NCBI GenBank assembly: GCA_002691025.1
Contig: NZGT01000134.1
Span: 9,426 to 46,850, forward strand
Length of the DNA: 37,425 bases
Reading direction: 5' to 3'
DNA from: Spirochaeta sp.
GTDB taxonomy: Bacteria > Myxococcota_A > UBA9160 > UBA4427
Part shown: positions 1 through 6,605 of the stretch, piece after piece
How the letters are laid out: the number at the start of each line of letters is the position of its first letter
Numbering within the stretch: the stretch's first letter is position 1
Position numbers and translations under genes: made by a program
The notes under the pieces: generated by a model
What the model saw: the letters and a program-made list of their open reading frames with translations, nothing else
Database searches by the model: none
Told to the model about the DNA's origin: nothing

Positions 1-1743
1 TTCCTGGGTGAGATGAACATCTGCACCAACGATGAATGGTCCTGGGGCCGTTTTGCGCCGATTTGCCTCATGACCCGCAGTGGGAACATTTTTTTGCAGT
101 TCCTTGCCGCCGACCAGTGGCAGACCTCGGGCGTTTCGGCCGAGAACGGCGAGCGGCAACGGGTCAGTGTCTGCGGCTACCCGGGTTCGGATTGTCCGGC
201 CAGCCTTCGGGCCTTCTGGCAGAATATCCAGAGCGCGGCCGAAGAACACTACGATCGAAGCGCGGAGTGTGCGTTCACAACGTTCGTCGGATACGAATAT
301 TCCGATGCGCCGGGTATGAAGAACCTCCATCGCAACGTCATCTTCAGGAATGAAGTGGTGCCCGTGGTTCCGATCAGCACCTACGATACGGGCTCTCGCA
401 ATGTGCCCGAACTCTGGAGGCGCCTGAGACAGGATTGTCTTGAAGGGGCCGATGGCTGTGATGTACTGGCGATTCCCCATAACCCGAACCTCTCGGGGGG
501 GCTCATGTTCCCAGATCCCGCCGACCTGGGTGAAGCCCAGGACCGGGCCTTCTTCGAGCCGATTGTGGAATTGGTGCAGCACAAGGCCAGCAGTGAGTGT
601 CGTTTTGATCGTCTGTTGGGGCGGGGCCTCGATACGGAAGATGAACTCTGCACGTTTGAGCAGAATCAAACCGACAATCTGTCCTCCCTCGGTGTGGTGT
701 TCGGCGCCATGCGCGCTCCGGAAGGAGCCCCGGTACCCCTCGATGGATTCGGACGACGGAACATGGTTCGCAATGTTCTCAAGGACGGCCTGGTGCTTGA
801 ACAAGAGGCCGGGTTCAACCCTTTTCGGCTTGGTTTCATCGGAAGCACAGACACGCATTCCGCGACGCCGGGTGGGGCGGATGAAGACAACTATCTCGGC
901 CATCTCGGTCGGCGCGACTCCGGCTATCGGAACCTGCAGGATCACTTCGAGGACAACCCGGGTGGGCTCGCTGTGGTCTTTGCCGAAGAGAACTCGCGCG
1001 ACGCAATTTTTGAAGGAATGCGAAGTCGCGAGACCTACGCGACGAGCGGGACCCGTCCTGTCTTGCGTTTCTTCGGAGGCTTTGATCTCGCTTCGGATGC
1101 ATGCCAGCGACCGGATCGGGTCGCGCATGGCTATCGCCAAGGCGTGCCCATGGGAGGCGAGTTGGGCCAGGCTCCGGAGGGAGCGAAGCTTCGCTTCATG
1201 GCCTCGGCCCTCAAGGACTCCGGAAGCCCGGGGCATCCGGGCGTGGATCTGCAGCGGATCCAGATCATCAAGGGCTGGCTGGACGACGATGGAAGACCGC
1301 AAGAGAAGGTTCTGGACATAGCCGGGCGCGCTGACAACGGGGCCGGGGTGGATCCGGATACGTGTGCGCCCACTGGGAAGGGGAATGCCGAACTCTGTGC
1401 GGTCTGGGAGGACGAGGCCTTTGACCCGGTGAATCCAGCCTTCTATTACGTGCGTGTCCTTGAAAATCCGACCTGCCGCTGGAGCACGCTCCAGTGTCAG
1501 GCCGCGGGGGTGAATCCCTTTTCTCCGGAGTGTTCTGTTCAGGCCGAGAGTGCCACCCAGGCGGTGCAGGACGAAGAGTGGGCCTTTGGCGAGATCTACG
1601 CCCGGTGCTGTACGGATGAAGCCAAAGAGAGCTTCTATTCGCCGGTGATCCAGGAGCGGGCCTGGTCTTCGCCTATCTGGTATCGACCGGGCGCGCGACT
1701 TCCGGGGACGCGGGTCTCGTTGAGTGAGCCTGTGCTCGACTGA
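1..1743 (+). CDS. DUF3604 domain protein, 5'-truncated by the window edge
   Basis: The frame is open from base 1 (reading FLGEMNIC) to the TGA at 1741-1743, so the true start lies upstream and about 580 C-terminal residues are visible. The opening FLGEMNIC matches my memory of the conserved DUF3604 segment that follows a D-H-A-E motif, here off the window. Other family-like stretches are TFVGYEYS, RNVIFRNE, AIPHNPNLS, GFIGSTDTHSATPG and REAYATSGTRP-like RETYATSGTRP. DUF3604 proteins resemble the PHP metal-hydrolase fold, with His/Asp residues suited to binding metals; their substrate is not established. The C-terminal third contains many cysteines (CAPTGKGNAELCAVW, CRWSTLQCQ, CCTDE), which suggests an exported, disulfide-containing protein. 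The signal peptide cannot be checked because the N-terminus is missing. It stands alone and converges on the next gene. Confidence 0.85.
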   Translation, partial: FLGEMNICTNDEWSWGRFAPICLMTRSGNIFLQFLAADQWQTSGVSAENGERQRVSVCGYPGSDCPASLRAFWQNIQSAAEEHYDRSAECAFTTFVGYEYSDAPGMKNLHRNVIFRNEVVPVVPISTYDTGSRNVPELWRRLRQDCLEGADGCDVLAIPHNPNLSGGLMFPDPADLGEAQDRAFFEPIVELVQHKASSECRFDRLLGRGLDTEDELCTFEQNQTDNLSSLGVVFGAMRAPEGAPVPLDGFGRRNMVRNVLKDGLVLEQEAGFNPFRLGFIGSTDTHSATPGGADEDNYLGHLGRRDSGYRNLQDHFEDNPGGLAVVFAEENSRDAIFEGMRSRETYATSGTRPVLRFFGGFDLASDACQRPDRVAHGYRQGVPMGGELGQAPEGAKLRFMASALKDSGSPGHPGVDLQRIQIIKGWLDDDGRPQEKVLDIAGRADNGAGVDPDTCAPTGKGNAELCAVWEDEAFDPVNPAFYYVRVLENPTCRWSTLQCQAAGVNPFSPECSVQAESATQAVQDEEWAFGEIYARCCTDEAKESFYSPVIQERAWSSPIWYRPGARLPGTRVSLSEPVLD

Positions 1744-1855
1744 GGGTCTCGATGCCGGGGGTGGCCGGGATGAGGTCCGGGTGGGTCTTCCACGATCCGG
1801 AGCCCGGGTGCTCAGATCAAGGCGGGCTGATACAGGTAGAGCGGGTCTTCAGGAA

Positions 1856-2845
1856 TCAACTCGGCTCCAGCATTTCGCGTACTTCCGGGGCGATTTGCTT
1901 GGCTTTCTTCAGGTCTTCCAGGGCACGGAGATGGACGGCGCTCCGTTGGCTGAGTGCTGTTTGGTAGCTCGGGCGTTCCTGGAGCCGCTTCCAGTAGGCC
2001 AGGGTCTTCGGACGTTGTCCCTGGCCGAAGAAGAACCCGGTCCAGTCGACCTCATCGAGTCTCTCCAGGATGGCCATCCAGCCCACGTCAGCCAGGGTGA
2101 ACACATCCCCGCAGATCCAGGTGCGGCCATCGTCAAGGTCCTGCTCGGCGGCATCGAGACGCAGGCTCATGTCCTTGCGTGCGTGGGCGATGATGGCCTG
2201 AATGGGAGGAGGCAGCTTGTGGATGCCCCGGGCCTTCATGGCGGCAAACGCCAGCGGACGACGCCGATCCCCGTGGAAGAGAATGCCTTCTCCGATGCGC
2301 CACCACGGGATGTAGTTCAGCATGCAGGTAAAGATCGGAATGGTGAGTCCGGGAGCGGCATGGCCGGCGGTTTTCCGGTCACTGGAGAGGGGGTCCCCCT
2401 TGATGGCGGTTTCGTCGACCCAGCGTGCGATTTGATCACGATGTTCCGGTGTGGAGCCCAACAGGGACCGCCCTTTTTGTCCTGCCTGTTCCGCGGCGTA
2501 GACGATCTGTTCGTGTGACTCGTAGACGGGGTGTCCGTTGTGAATCAGGACGGGGACCGTGAATGCCGGGTTGATCTTGAGGAACTCGCGGCTCAGGTTC
2601 TCGTAGGATCGGGTTTCAATCAGATCCACATGATGACTCTGGTAGGGCAGATCGAGTTCGGCCATGCAGACCCGAAGCTTCTTCGAGCACAGGGAGATCT
2701 GGTTTTGATAGACCTCCCACTCCTGGTCATGGGGGATTTCGATTTCCTCGTGCAGTCCCGGTTCGACGGCATGCGTGGGGCGCTGCTTCTTTTCGTACGC
2801 ATACCAGCCGAGCAGACCGAACAGGATCAGGAGGAGGATGTACAT
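1856..2845 (-). CDS. Membrane-anchored glutathione S-transferase-like protein
   Basis: This 329-residue protein begins with one hydrophobic helix (MYILLLILFGLLGWYAY, residues 1-17) followed by a charged linker. A thioredoxin-fold GST N-domain follows: a likely active-site region ISLCSKKLRVCMAELDLPY, the cis-Pro segment NPAFTVPVLIHNG and the glutathione-binding turn ESHEQIVYA. An all-helical C-domain comes next, with a typical DVFTLADVGW segment. The ATG at 2845 is chosen because GGAAAG lies just upstream and the membrane helix then starts at residue 1; the upstream in-frame ATG at 2887 would add 14 residues and lacks a clear ribosome site. GST-fold proteins conjugate or reduce electrophiles with glutathione. 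The substrate is unknown, and an N-terminal membrane anchor is not usual for bacterial GSTs. Confidence 0.85.
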   Translation of the reverse strand: MYILLLILFGLLGWYAYEKKQRPTHAVEPGLHEEIEIPHDQEWEVYQNQISLCSKKLRVCMAELDLPYQSHHVDLIETRSYENLSREFLKINPAFTVPVLIHNGHPVYESHEQIVYAAEQAGQKGRSLLGSTPEHRDQIARWVDETAIKGDPLSSDRKTAGHAAPGLTIPIFTCMLNYIPWWRIGEGILFHGDRRRPLAFAAMKARGIHKLPPPIQAIIAHARKDMSLRLDAAEQDLDDGRTWICGDVFTLADVGWMAILERLDEVDWTGFFFGQGQRPKTLAYWKRLQERPSYQTALSQRSAVHLRALEDLKKAKQIAPEVREMLEPS

Positions 2846-2980
2846 GGTCTTTCCTTGTGTTCCAGGCGCCGAGGAGAACCCGCCCATCCGCAGCGTCCTC
2901 GATGCGAAGGCTTGATTCCGGTGCTCGCTTCTGACTGTACGGAAGAATCGCCAGCGAGCGAGTTCATGGTTTCGCTTTCG

Positions 2981-3145
2981 TCAGCGCCGGCCGCTCATGC
3001 TGCCCATGATCAGTGAAATCACGAGGGTGAGAACGATACTGCCCACGATCGAAATATGGACCCCGTAGTCGAATTCACTCAAGAAGAAGTTGAGGCCGAC
3101 CAGGATCAAGACGAAAATGATCAGGCTTTGAATGGAATTTCCCAT
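2981..3145 (-). CDS. Small two-helix membrane protein (54 aa)
   Basis: The minus strand encodes a 54-residue protein starting MGNSIQSLIIFVLILVGLNF and ending MSGRR. Two hydrophobic helices (residues about 5-22 and 31-50) are separated by a short acidic turn (SEFDYG), so it is very probably an integral membrane peptide. It lies upstream of the GST-like gene on the same strand, with 135 bases between the stop and the GST ATG, so the two could be co-transcribed. No strong Shine-Dalgarno sequence is seen before the ATG, which lowers confidence. I do not recognise a family. Confidence 0.5.
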   Translation of the reverse strand: MGNSIQSLIIFVLILVGLNFFLSEFDYGVHISIVGSIVLTLVISLIMGSMSGRR

Positions 3146-3276
3146 GGCTAGAGATTTAGCGCATTCTCAGCAGGCAAGGACCGAAGAGGGCCCGATTCCG
3201 TTGGGGGGGCAGGAGACAGGATGAAGGTTGGGGCAGGTCGTGAGCCACTCGTCTATGCTCTTCGCCGGGAGGGGCC

Positions 3277-3447
3277 ATGAATAAACTCATCGTCGTCGTT
3301 TTCCTGGGATGGATCGTGTCCTGGGTGGGGTGTGGAGCGCCAGGACCTGAAATGGGTTCCTCCGGGACCTATGGGGGACCCTGTCGTTCGGATGGCTCGT
3401 GCGACGAAGGCCTCAAGTGTGTCTATCACGTCTGCAAGGACAGCTGA
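3277..3447 (+). CDS. Cys-rich micro-lipoprotein (56 aa)
   Basis: A 56-residue reading frame starts with a lipoprotein signal: MNKLIVVVFLGWIVSWVGC with a lipobox V-G-C, Cys19 being the expected lipidated residue. The mature part has a Gly/Ser linker and a compact cysteine pattern (GGPCRSDGSCDEGLKCVYHV) with four further Cys, typical of small disulfide-stabilised exported domains common in myxobacteria-like genomes. A good ribosome site (GGGAGG) lies 4-9 bases before the ATG. The gene is isolated between a minus-strand gene set and a convergent SnoaL-like gene. Function is unknown; the lipobox and spacing make it convincing despite its size. Confidence 0.7.
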   Translation: MNKLIVVVFLGWIVSWVGCGAPGPEMGSSGTYGGPCRSDGSCDEGLKCVYHVCKDS

Positions 3448-3533
3448 AGGAACCGGGCCAAGCTGCTTCGGGTGATTCCATCGCAGGCGGTCACGGAATC
3501 GCGGGTCTCCGGATTGGTTCCTGGCCCCATGGT

Positions 3534-3992
3534 TCAGCGTGTGGTCTGGTTCTTGAGGAACTCGGCCGCCATGCTCTGAGGAGACGAGACGCCATCGACT
3601 CGGACGTGTCGATGCTCGATCAACCAGGTACCCGATACTGCGCGGAAGCGGTCCTCGTAGCTCCCCCAGTGATCGAGCCCGATATCGGTAAAGACCACGA
3701 AGTAGGATCTGACTCGCGCGTGTTCTGGATCCTCAAGCTCGATCTTGATGCTGGATACGTGGTGGCGGACCCGAGGCTTTTCAGATTGGGCTTTCGTCTT
3801 CCACACCACTCGGGCAAGACGCGTCTCGATGGCCTCCCGTCCTCGAGCCGCATCGTCCTTCTCCAGATCGAGCACGCCATCCCGGGTGAAGCAGGCCGCC
3901 AGTTCCGCAACGCGACCGCGATCGCCGGAGTGGTTGTACTGAGCCAGCGTGTCCCGGATGCTCTCCCGGGCTTGAAGTTCTTCCACCGTCAT
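3534..3992 (-). CDS. SnoaL-like / NTF2-fold protein
   Basis: A 152-residue protein with the pattern of SnoaL-like polyketide-cyclase/limonene-epoxide-hydrolase fold proteins. It has an N-terminal helix (TVEELQARESIRDTLAQYNH), the segment ACFTRDGVLDLE, a middle RVRHHVSSIKIEL strand, and a C-terminal GSYEDRFRAVSGTWLIEHRH strand pair. Members bind small hydrophobic ligands and some act as isomerases, dehydratases or hydrolases, so a precise reaction cannot be assigned. A clear ribosome site (GGAAGG) precedes the ATG at 3992. It follows the thiolase operon on the same strand but is separated from it by a strong terminator-like hairpin, so it may be transcribed separately. Proteins of this fold are frequently found among lipid or steroid degradation genes. 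Confidence 0.8.
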   Translation of the reverse strand: MTVEELQARESIRDTLAQYNHSGDRGRVAELAACFTRDGVLDLEKDDAARGREAIETRLARVVWKTKAQSEKPRVRHHVSSIKIELEDPEHARVRSYFVVFTDIGLDHWGSYEDRFRAVSGTWLIEHRHVRVDGVSSPQSMAAEFLKNQTTR

Positions 3993-4033
3993 GGTGTCGC
4001 CTTCCTTTCATGAGGGGGAAGGTCAGAGTGGGT

Positions 4034-4074
4034 GAAAACAGATCGAGCCAGCCGGAATGCCCGGCTGGCTCGAT
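4034..4074 (-). terminator. 14-bp perfect hairpin ending the thiolase operon
   Basis: Bases 4042-4055 (ATCGAGCCAGCCGG) are perfectly complementary to 4061-4074, with a five-base loop. Read on the minus strand the stem is followed by CTGTTTTC (4041-4034). It lies 46 bases beyond the thiolase stop codon, so it is the expected intrinsic terminator of the DUF35-thiolase transcript. The T-tract is short, so termination may be partial. Confidence 0.75.
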
Positions 4075-4119
4075 GGGTGTTCTTTTCCTGGGCCCCAAAG
4101 CGCCCCGGTCCCCGTGGCC

Positions 4120-5265
4120 TCAGCTGGCCTTCTCGAGGATGTGGATCGCGCAGGCACTTCCCAGCCCGATGACGTGGGTGAGTCCGAAGCGTGCGCCTTC
4201 GACCTGGCGCTCTCCGGCTTCATTGCGAAGGTGCGTGCTGACTTCATAGAGATTGGCAATCCCTGTGGCGCCCAGGGGATGGCCCTTGGAGAGCAATCCG
4301 CCTGAGACGTTGACGGGGATTCGGCCGCCGAGCGAGGTTTCACCCTCGTCGATCATGCGGCCCGCATCCTCTTGTTTCCCAAGACCGAGGTTGCCGTAGT
4401 GGAGGATCTCCGCTGTGGCAAAGCAGTCGTGCAACTCCACCAGGTCGAGATCATCGGGGCCGATGCCCGCCATCTCGTAGGCGGCCTTGGCGGCCACCTG
4501 GGTGCAGCTGTTGACGTCGGGCATCTGGAGGTTGCGCTCCTGGTAGGGATCGCTCGACATGACGGAAGCGCGCACCTTGACGGCGCGGTCCATCTTGCCG
4601 AGTTCCCGGGCCTTCTCTTCTGAGCAGATCACGGCCGCAGCCGCGCCATCCACATTCACCGAGCACATGAGCTTGGTATTGGGATAGGAGATCATCTCGG
4701 CGCCCATCACGGTTTCAAGCGGCGTTTCGATCTGATACATGGCCTTCGGGTTCATGGTGGAGTGGTGATGGTTCTTCACCGACACCTTGGCGAACTGCTC
4801 GAACGTGGTGCCGTATTTTCGTTGGTGCTCCATGCCCGCTTCCGCGAAAACCGCCGGCATGGTGCCGGATCCGAGCAGGCCTTCCGTGGGAATGCCCTTG
4901 CCGCCACCGGCACCGCCCAGGAGTCCCTTGCCCATCTGTTCGGTTCCAACGCAGAGGACCATGTCATAGATACCCGCTTTGATGGACATCCAACCTTCAC
5001 GGAAGGCGGTGGCGCCCGTCGCACACGCGTTGGCGCAGTTGACCACCGGGACTCCGGTCTGTCCGATTTCGGCCAGGATCCGCTGTCCGACCATGGCGGC
5101 GGCTTGCCCCAGGTTGCCGCTGTAGAGGGCCTGGCAGTCCTGGATGCTGACGCCCGCGTCGTCCAGGGCCATGTGGGCCGCGGTGGCGCCCAGTTTGGGC
5201 ACGCTGGTCTCCGGAAATCTTCCGAACTTGATCATATCAATACCGATGATGTAGACATCACTCAT
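4120..5265 (-). CDS. Thiolase-family acyl-CoA acetyltransferase (SCP2-thiolase-like)
   Basis: The 381-residue protein has the thiolase fold. The nucleophile is Cys81 in NACATGATAF. The catalytic histidines are His279 in ELHDCFATAEI and His329 in LSKGHPLGATG, and the C-terminal Cys372 lies in GLGSACAIHIL. The C-terminal pattern and the neighbouring DUF35 protein place it with the SCP2-type/non-canonical thiolases often annotated 'lipid-transfer protein' or acetyl-CoA acetyltransferase, rather than with FadA/PhaA. Such enzymes cleave or form 3-ketoacyl-CoA, or act as aldolase-like enzymes in steroid side-chain degradation when paired with a DUF35 protein. The ATG at 5265 has the ribosome site GGAGGAG. 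It is the second gene of an operon, 27 bases after the DUF35 stop. The acyl substrate is not deducible. Confidence 0.92.
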   Translation of the reverse strand: MSDVYIIGIDMIKFGRFPETSVPKLGATAAHMALDDAGVSIQDCQALYSGNLGQAAAMVGQRILAEIGQTGVPVVNCANACATGATAFREGWMSIKAGIYDMVLCVGTEQMGKGLLGGAGGGKGIPTEGLLGSGTMPAVFAEAGMEHQRKYGTTFEQFAKVSVKNHHHSTMNPKAMYQIETPLETVMGAEMISYPNTKLMCSVNVDGAAAAVICSEEKARELGKMDRAVKVRASVMSSDPYQERNLQMPDVNSCTQVAAKAAYEMAGIGPDDLDLVELHDCFATAEILHYGNLGLGKQEDAGRMIDEGETSLGGRIPVNVSGGLLSKGHPLGATGIANLYEVSTHLRNEAGERQVEGARFGLTHVIGLGSACAIHILEKAS

Positions 5266-5292
5266 GGTTCATCTCCTCCGATGTCGGTCCGT

Positions 5293-5730
5293 TCAGGACC
5301 GGGGCTGGAAGTAATAGGTCAGGTATTCATTTCCCTCGGCGTCTTTGCGAGGGGCCGTTTTGTAGACGAGCTCAACGGGCATGCCCATCTGGATCTTTTC
5401 AGGGTCCGGATCGACGTTGATCAGGTTTCCCTTCACGGTGCCTCCACCTTCCAGGTCGACGATGGCCGAGACATACGGCACTTCGATACCGGGAAAGGAG
5501 CGGAAGACAATGCTGAAGACATAGAGTTCACCCTTGTTCGAGAGCTGGATCGTTTCCATCTGATCGCGGGCGCCGCAGCTGGAGCAGTTGTCTCGCTCGC
5601 CGATGAACACGGCACCACAGTTCTGGCAGCGGGAACCTTCAAGATAGGGGTCGGCTCCTTCAGGAATCTTCAGGAAGGGGACCACGGGCAGGAGCGCATT
5701 GCTCTCTGCGGGTTGAGCTTCGGGAGGCAT
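5293..5730 (-). CDS. Zn-ribbon OB-fold (DUF35) thiolase partner
   Basis: This 145-residue protein has a rubredoxin-like Zn ribbon (Cys35-x2-Cys38 and Cys49-x2-Cys52, in CQNCG and CSSCG) followed by an OB-fold ending in TYYFQPRS. DUF35 proteins bind acyl-CoA and form complexes with thiolases or HMG-CoA synthases; one beside a thiolase is the standard arrangement, so a heteromeric complex with the downstream enzyme is inferred. The ATG at 5730 is preferred because GAGGAAAT precedes it. An in-frame ATG at 5778 would add 16 basic residues (THSATQIKRKRGNQS) but lacks a ribosome site. It is first in the operon, behind the promoter at 5890-5918. Confidence 0.9.
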   Translation of the reverse strand: MPPEAQPAESNALLPVVPFLKIPEGADPYLEGSRCQNCGAVFIGERDNCSSCGARDQMETIQLSNKGELYVFSIVFRSFPGIEVPYVSAIVDLEGGGTVKGNLINVDPDPEKIQMGMPVELVYKTAPRKDAEGNEYLTYYFQPRS

Positions 5731-5778
5731 GGACTGATTTCCTCTTTTTCTTTTGATTTGAGTGGCTGAATGAGTCAT

Positions 5779-6032
5779 GGACCCGGGGGCCTGTCGGTCT
5801 GGGGCCCAGCCCTGGACCTCCTGGCCTCGGGCGATAAAGCTTCAGGCGTGGCGAATGGGACACCTGTTCGACTTCCAGATCGCCCGGCCATCATGCAAAG
5901 CTCTCGGGGCACTGTCAACGTACCCGTTTGAGAGCGAAGAGGGGTCAGTGGGCCTCCGCCATCCCAGGCAGGGCCGTGGACTCTCCCCGGGTTCGCGATC
6001 TTCTCAATCCCCATGGGGGAGAGGTGCGGAAT
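5779..6032. other. Intergenic region between J-protein and DUF35 operon
   Basis: About 250 bases separate the J-protein stop codon from the DUF35 gene. Apart from the promoter at 5890-5918, I see no gene, tRNA or repeat here, and no obvious terminator for the dnaK-type operon. Confidence 0.5.
5890..5918 (-). promoter_or_regulatory. Sigma70-type promoter of the DUF35-thiolase operon
   Basis: Read on the minus strand there is a perfect -35 box TTGACA (5918-5913), a 17-base spacer, and a -10 box CATGAT (5895-5890) matching four of six consensus positions. Transcription would start near 5882 and give a leader of about 150 bases before the DUF35 ATG at 5730. This is the best sigma70 match I found by eye in the window. 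Confidence 0.65.
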
Positions 6033-6602
6033 TCAGGACGTGTGTGGCGCGGAGTCGGCTTCCGGCTGCCCGCCCGGAGCCTTTTCGTCGTGCAGCGCGT
6101 GGCGTGCCCGGCTCAGGGCAACCCGAAAGACTTCGTTTTCGGGTTCGAAGGTCACGGCGGTCTGGAGGTTCCGGATTGCACTCGCCCAATCCTGGCGGGA
6201 GAGGTCATCGGTGGCGCGTTCCCAGAACTGCCGACCCTCCTGGGTCTGTCCGCTTCGAGTCGGCGCCTGGGTGGCACGGACTCGATTCCGGAGTTCATTG
6301 AGCGGGAGTCGGGGGCTGCCGTGTTCGACCCGGTGCACATCGTAGGCTTTTCTCTGTCGAGGGTTTCGCAGTACGCAGTAGGCTTCGGAGATGCGCTTGG
6401 CAATCCTCTCGCAATCGATCCGATGGTGCTCCTTCAGGTGGCGATTGGCATCGGGGTGAAGCGAGCGTGCCGCGTCGTGATAGGCCCGCTTGATTTCCGA
6501 GGCCTCGGCTTCCGGGCGCAGGCCCAGGACCTGGTAATAGTCGAGTTCGTCGACGATTCGGGCGAGAGCGGTGAGCTCGATGGGGAGAATACGTGAGCTC
6601 AA
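6033..6602 (-). CDS. J-domain protein with C-terminal TPR
   Basis: This is a 189-residue Hsp70 co-chaperone. After a 20-residue N-terminal extension comes a J-domain (about residues 21-90, DYYQVLGL to RKAYDVHR) with the essential HPD triad at 49-51 in SLHPDANR. No G/F, zinc-finger or C-terminal substrate domain of canonical DnaJ is present. Instead a TPR-like segment (about 125-170, including WASAIRNLQTAVTFEPENE) and a polar tail follow. It begins three bases after the stop codon of the upstream Hsp70 gene, so the two are almost certainly translated together and work as a dedicated pair. J-proteins stimulate Hsp70 ATP hydrolysis; the TPR may select clients. Confidence 0.88.
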   Translation of the reverse strand: MSSRILPIELTALARIVDELDYYQVLGLRPEAEASEIKRAYHDAARSLHPDANRHLKEHHRIDCERIAKRISEAYCVLRNPRQRKAYDVHRVEHGSPRLPLNELRNRVRATQAPTRSGQTQEGRQFWERATDDLSRQDWASAIRNLQTAVTFEPENEVFRVALSRARHALHDEKAPGGQPEADSAPHTS

Positions 6603-6605
6603 GGG

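Noticed and set aside
4762-5769. 335-codon plus-strand frame across thiolase and DUF35 genes
   Set aside because: Runs antisense to two clearly recognised genes and across the gap between them.
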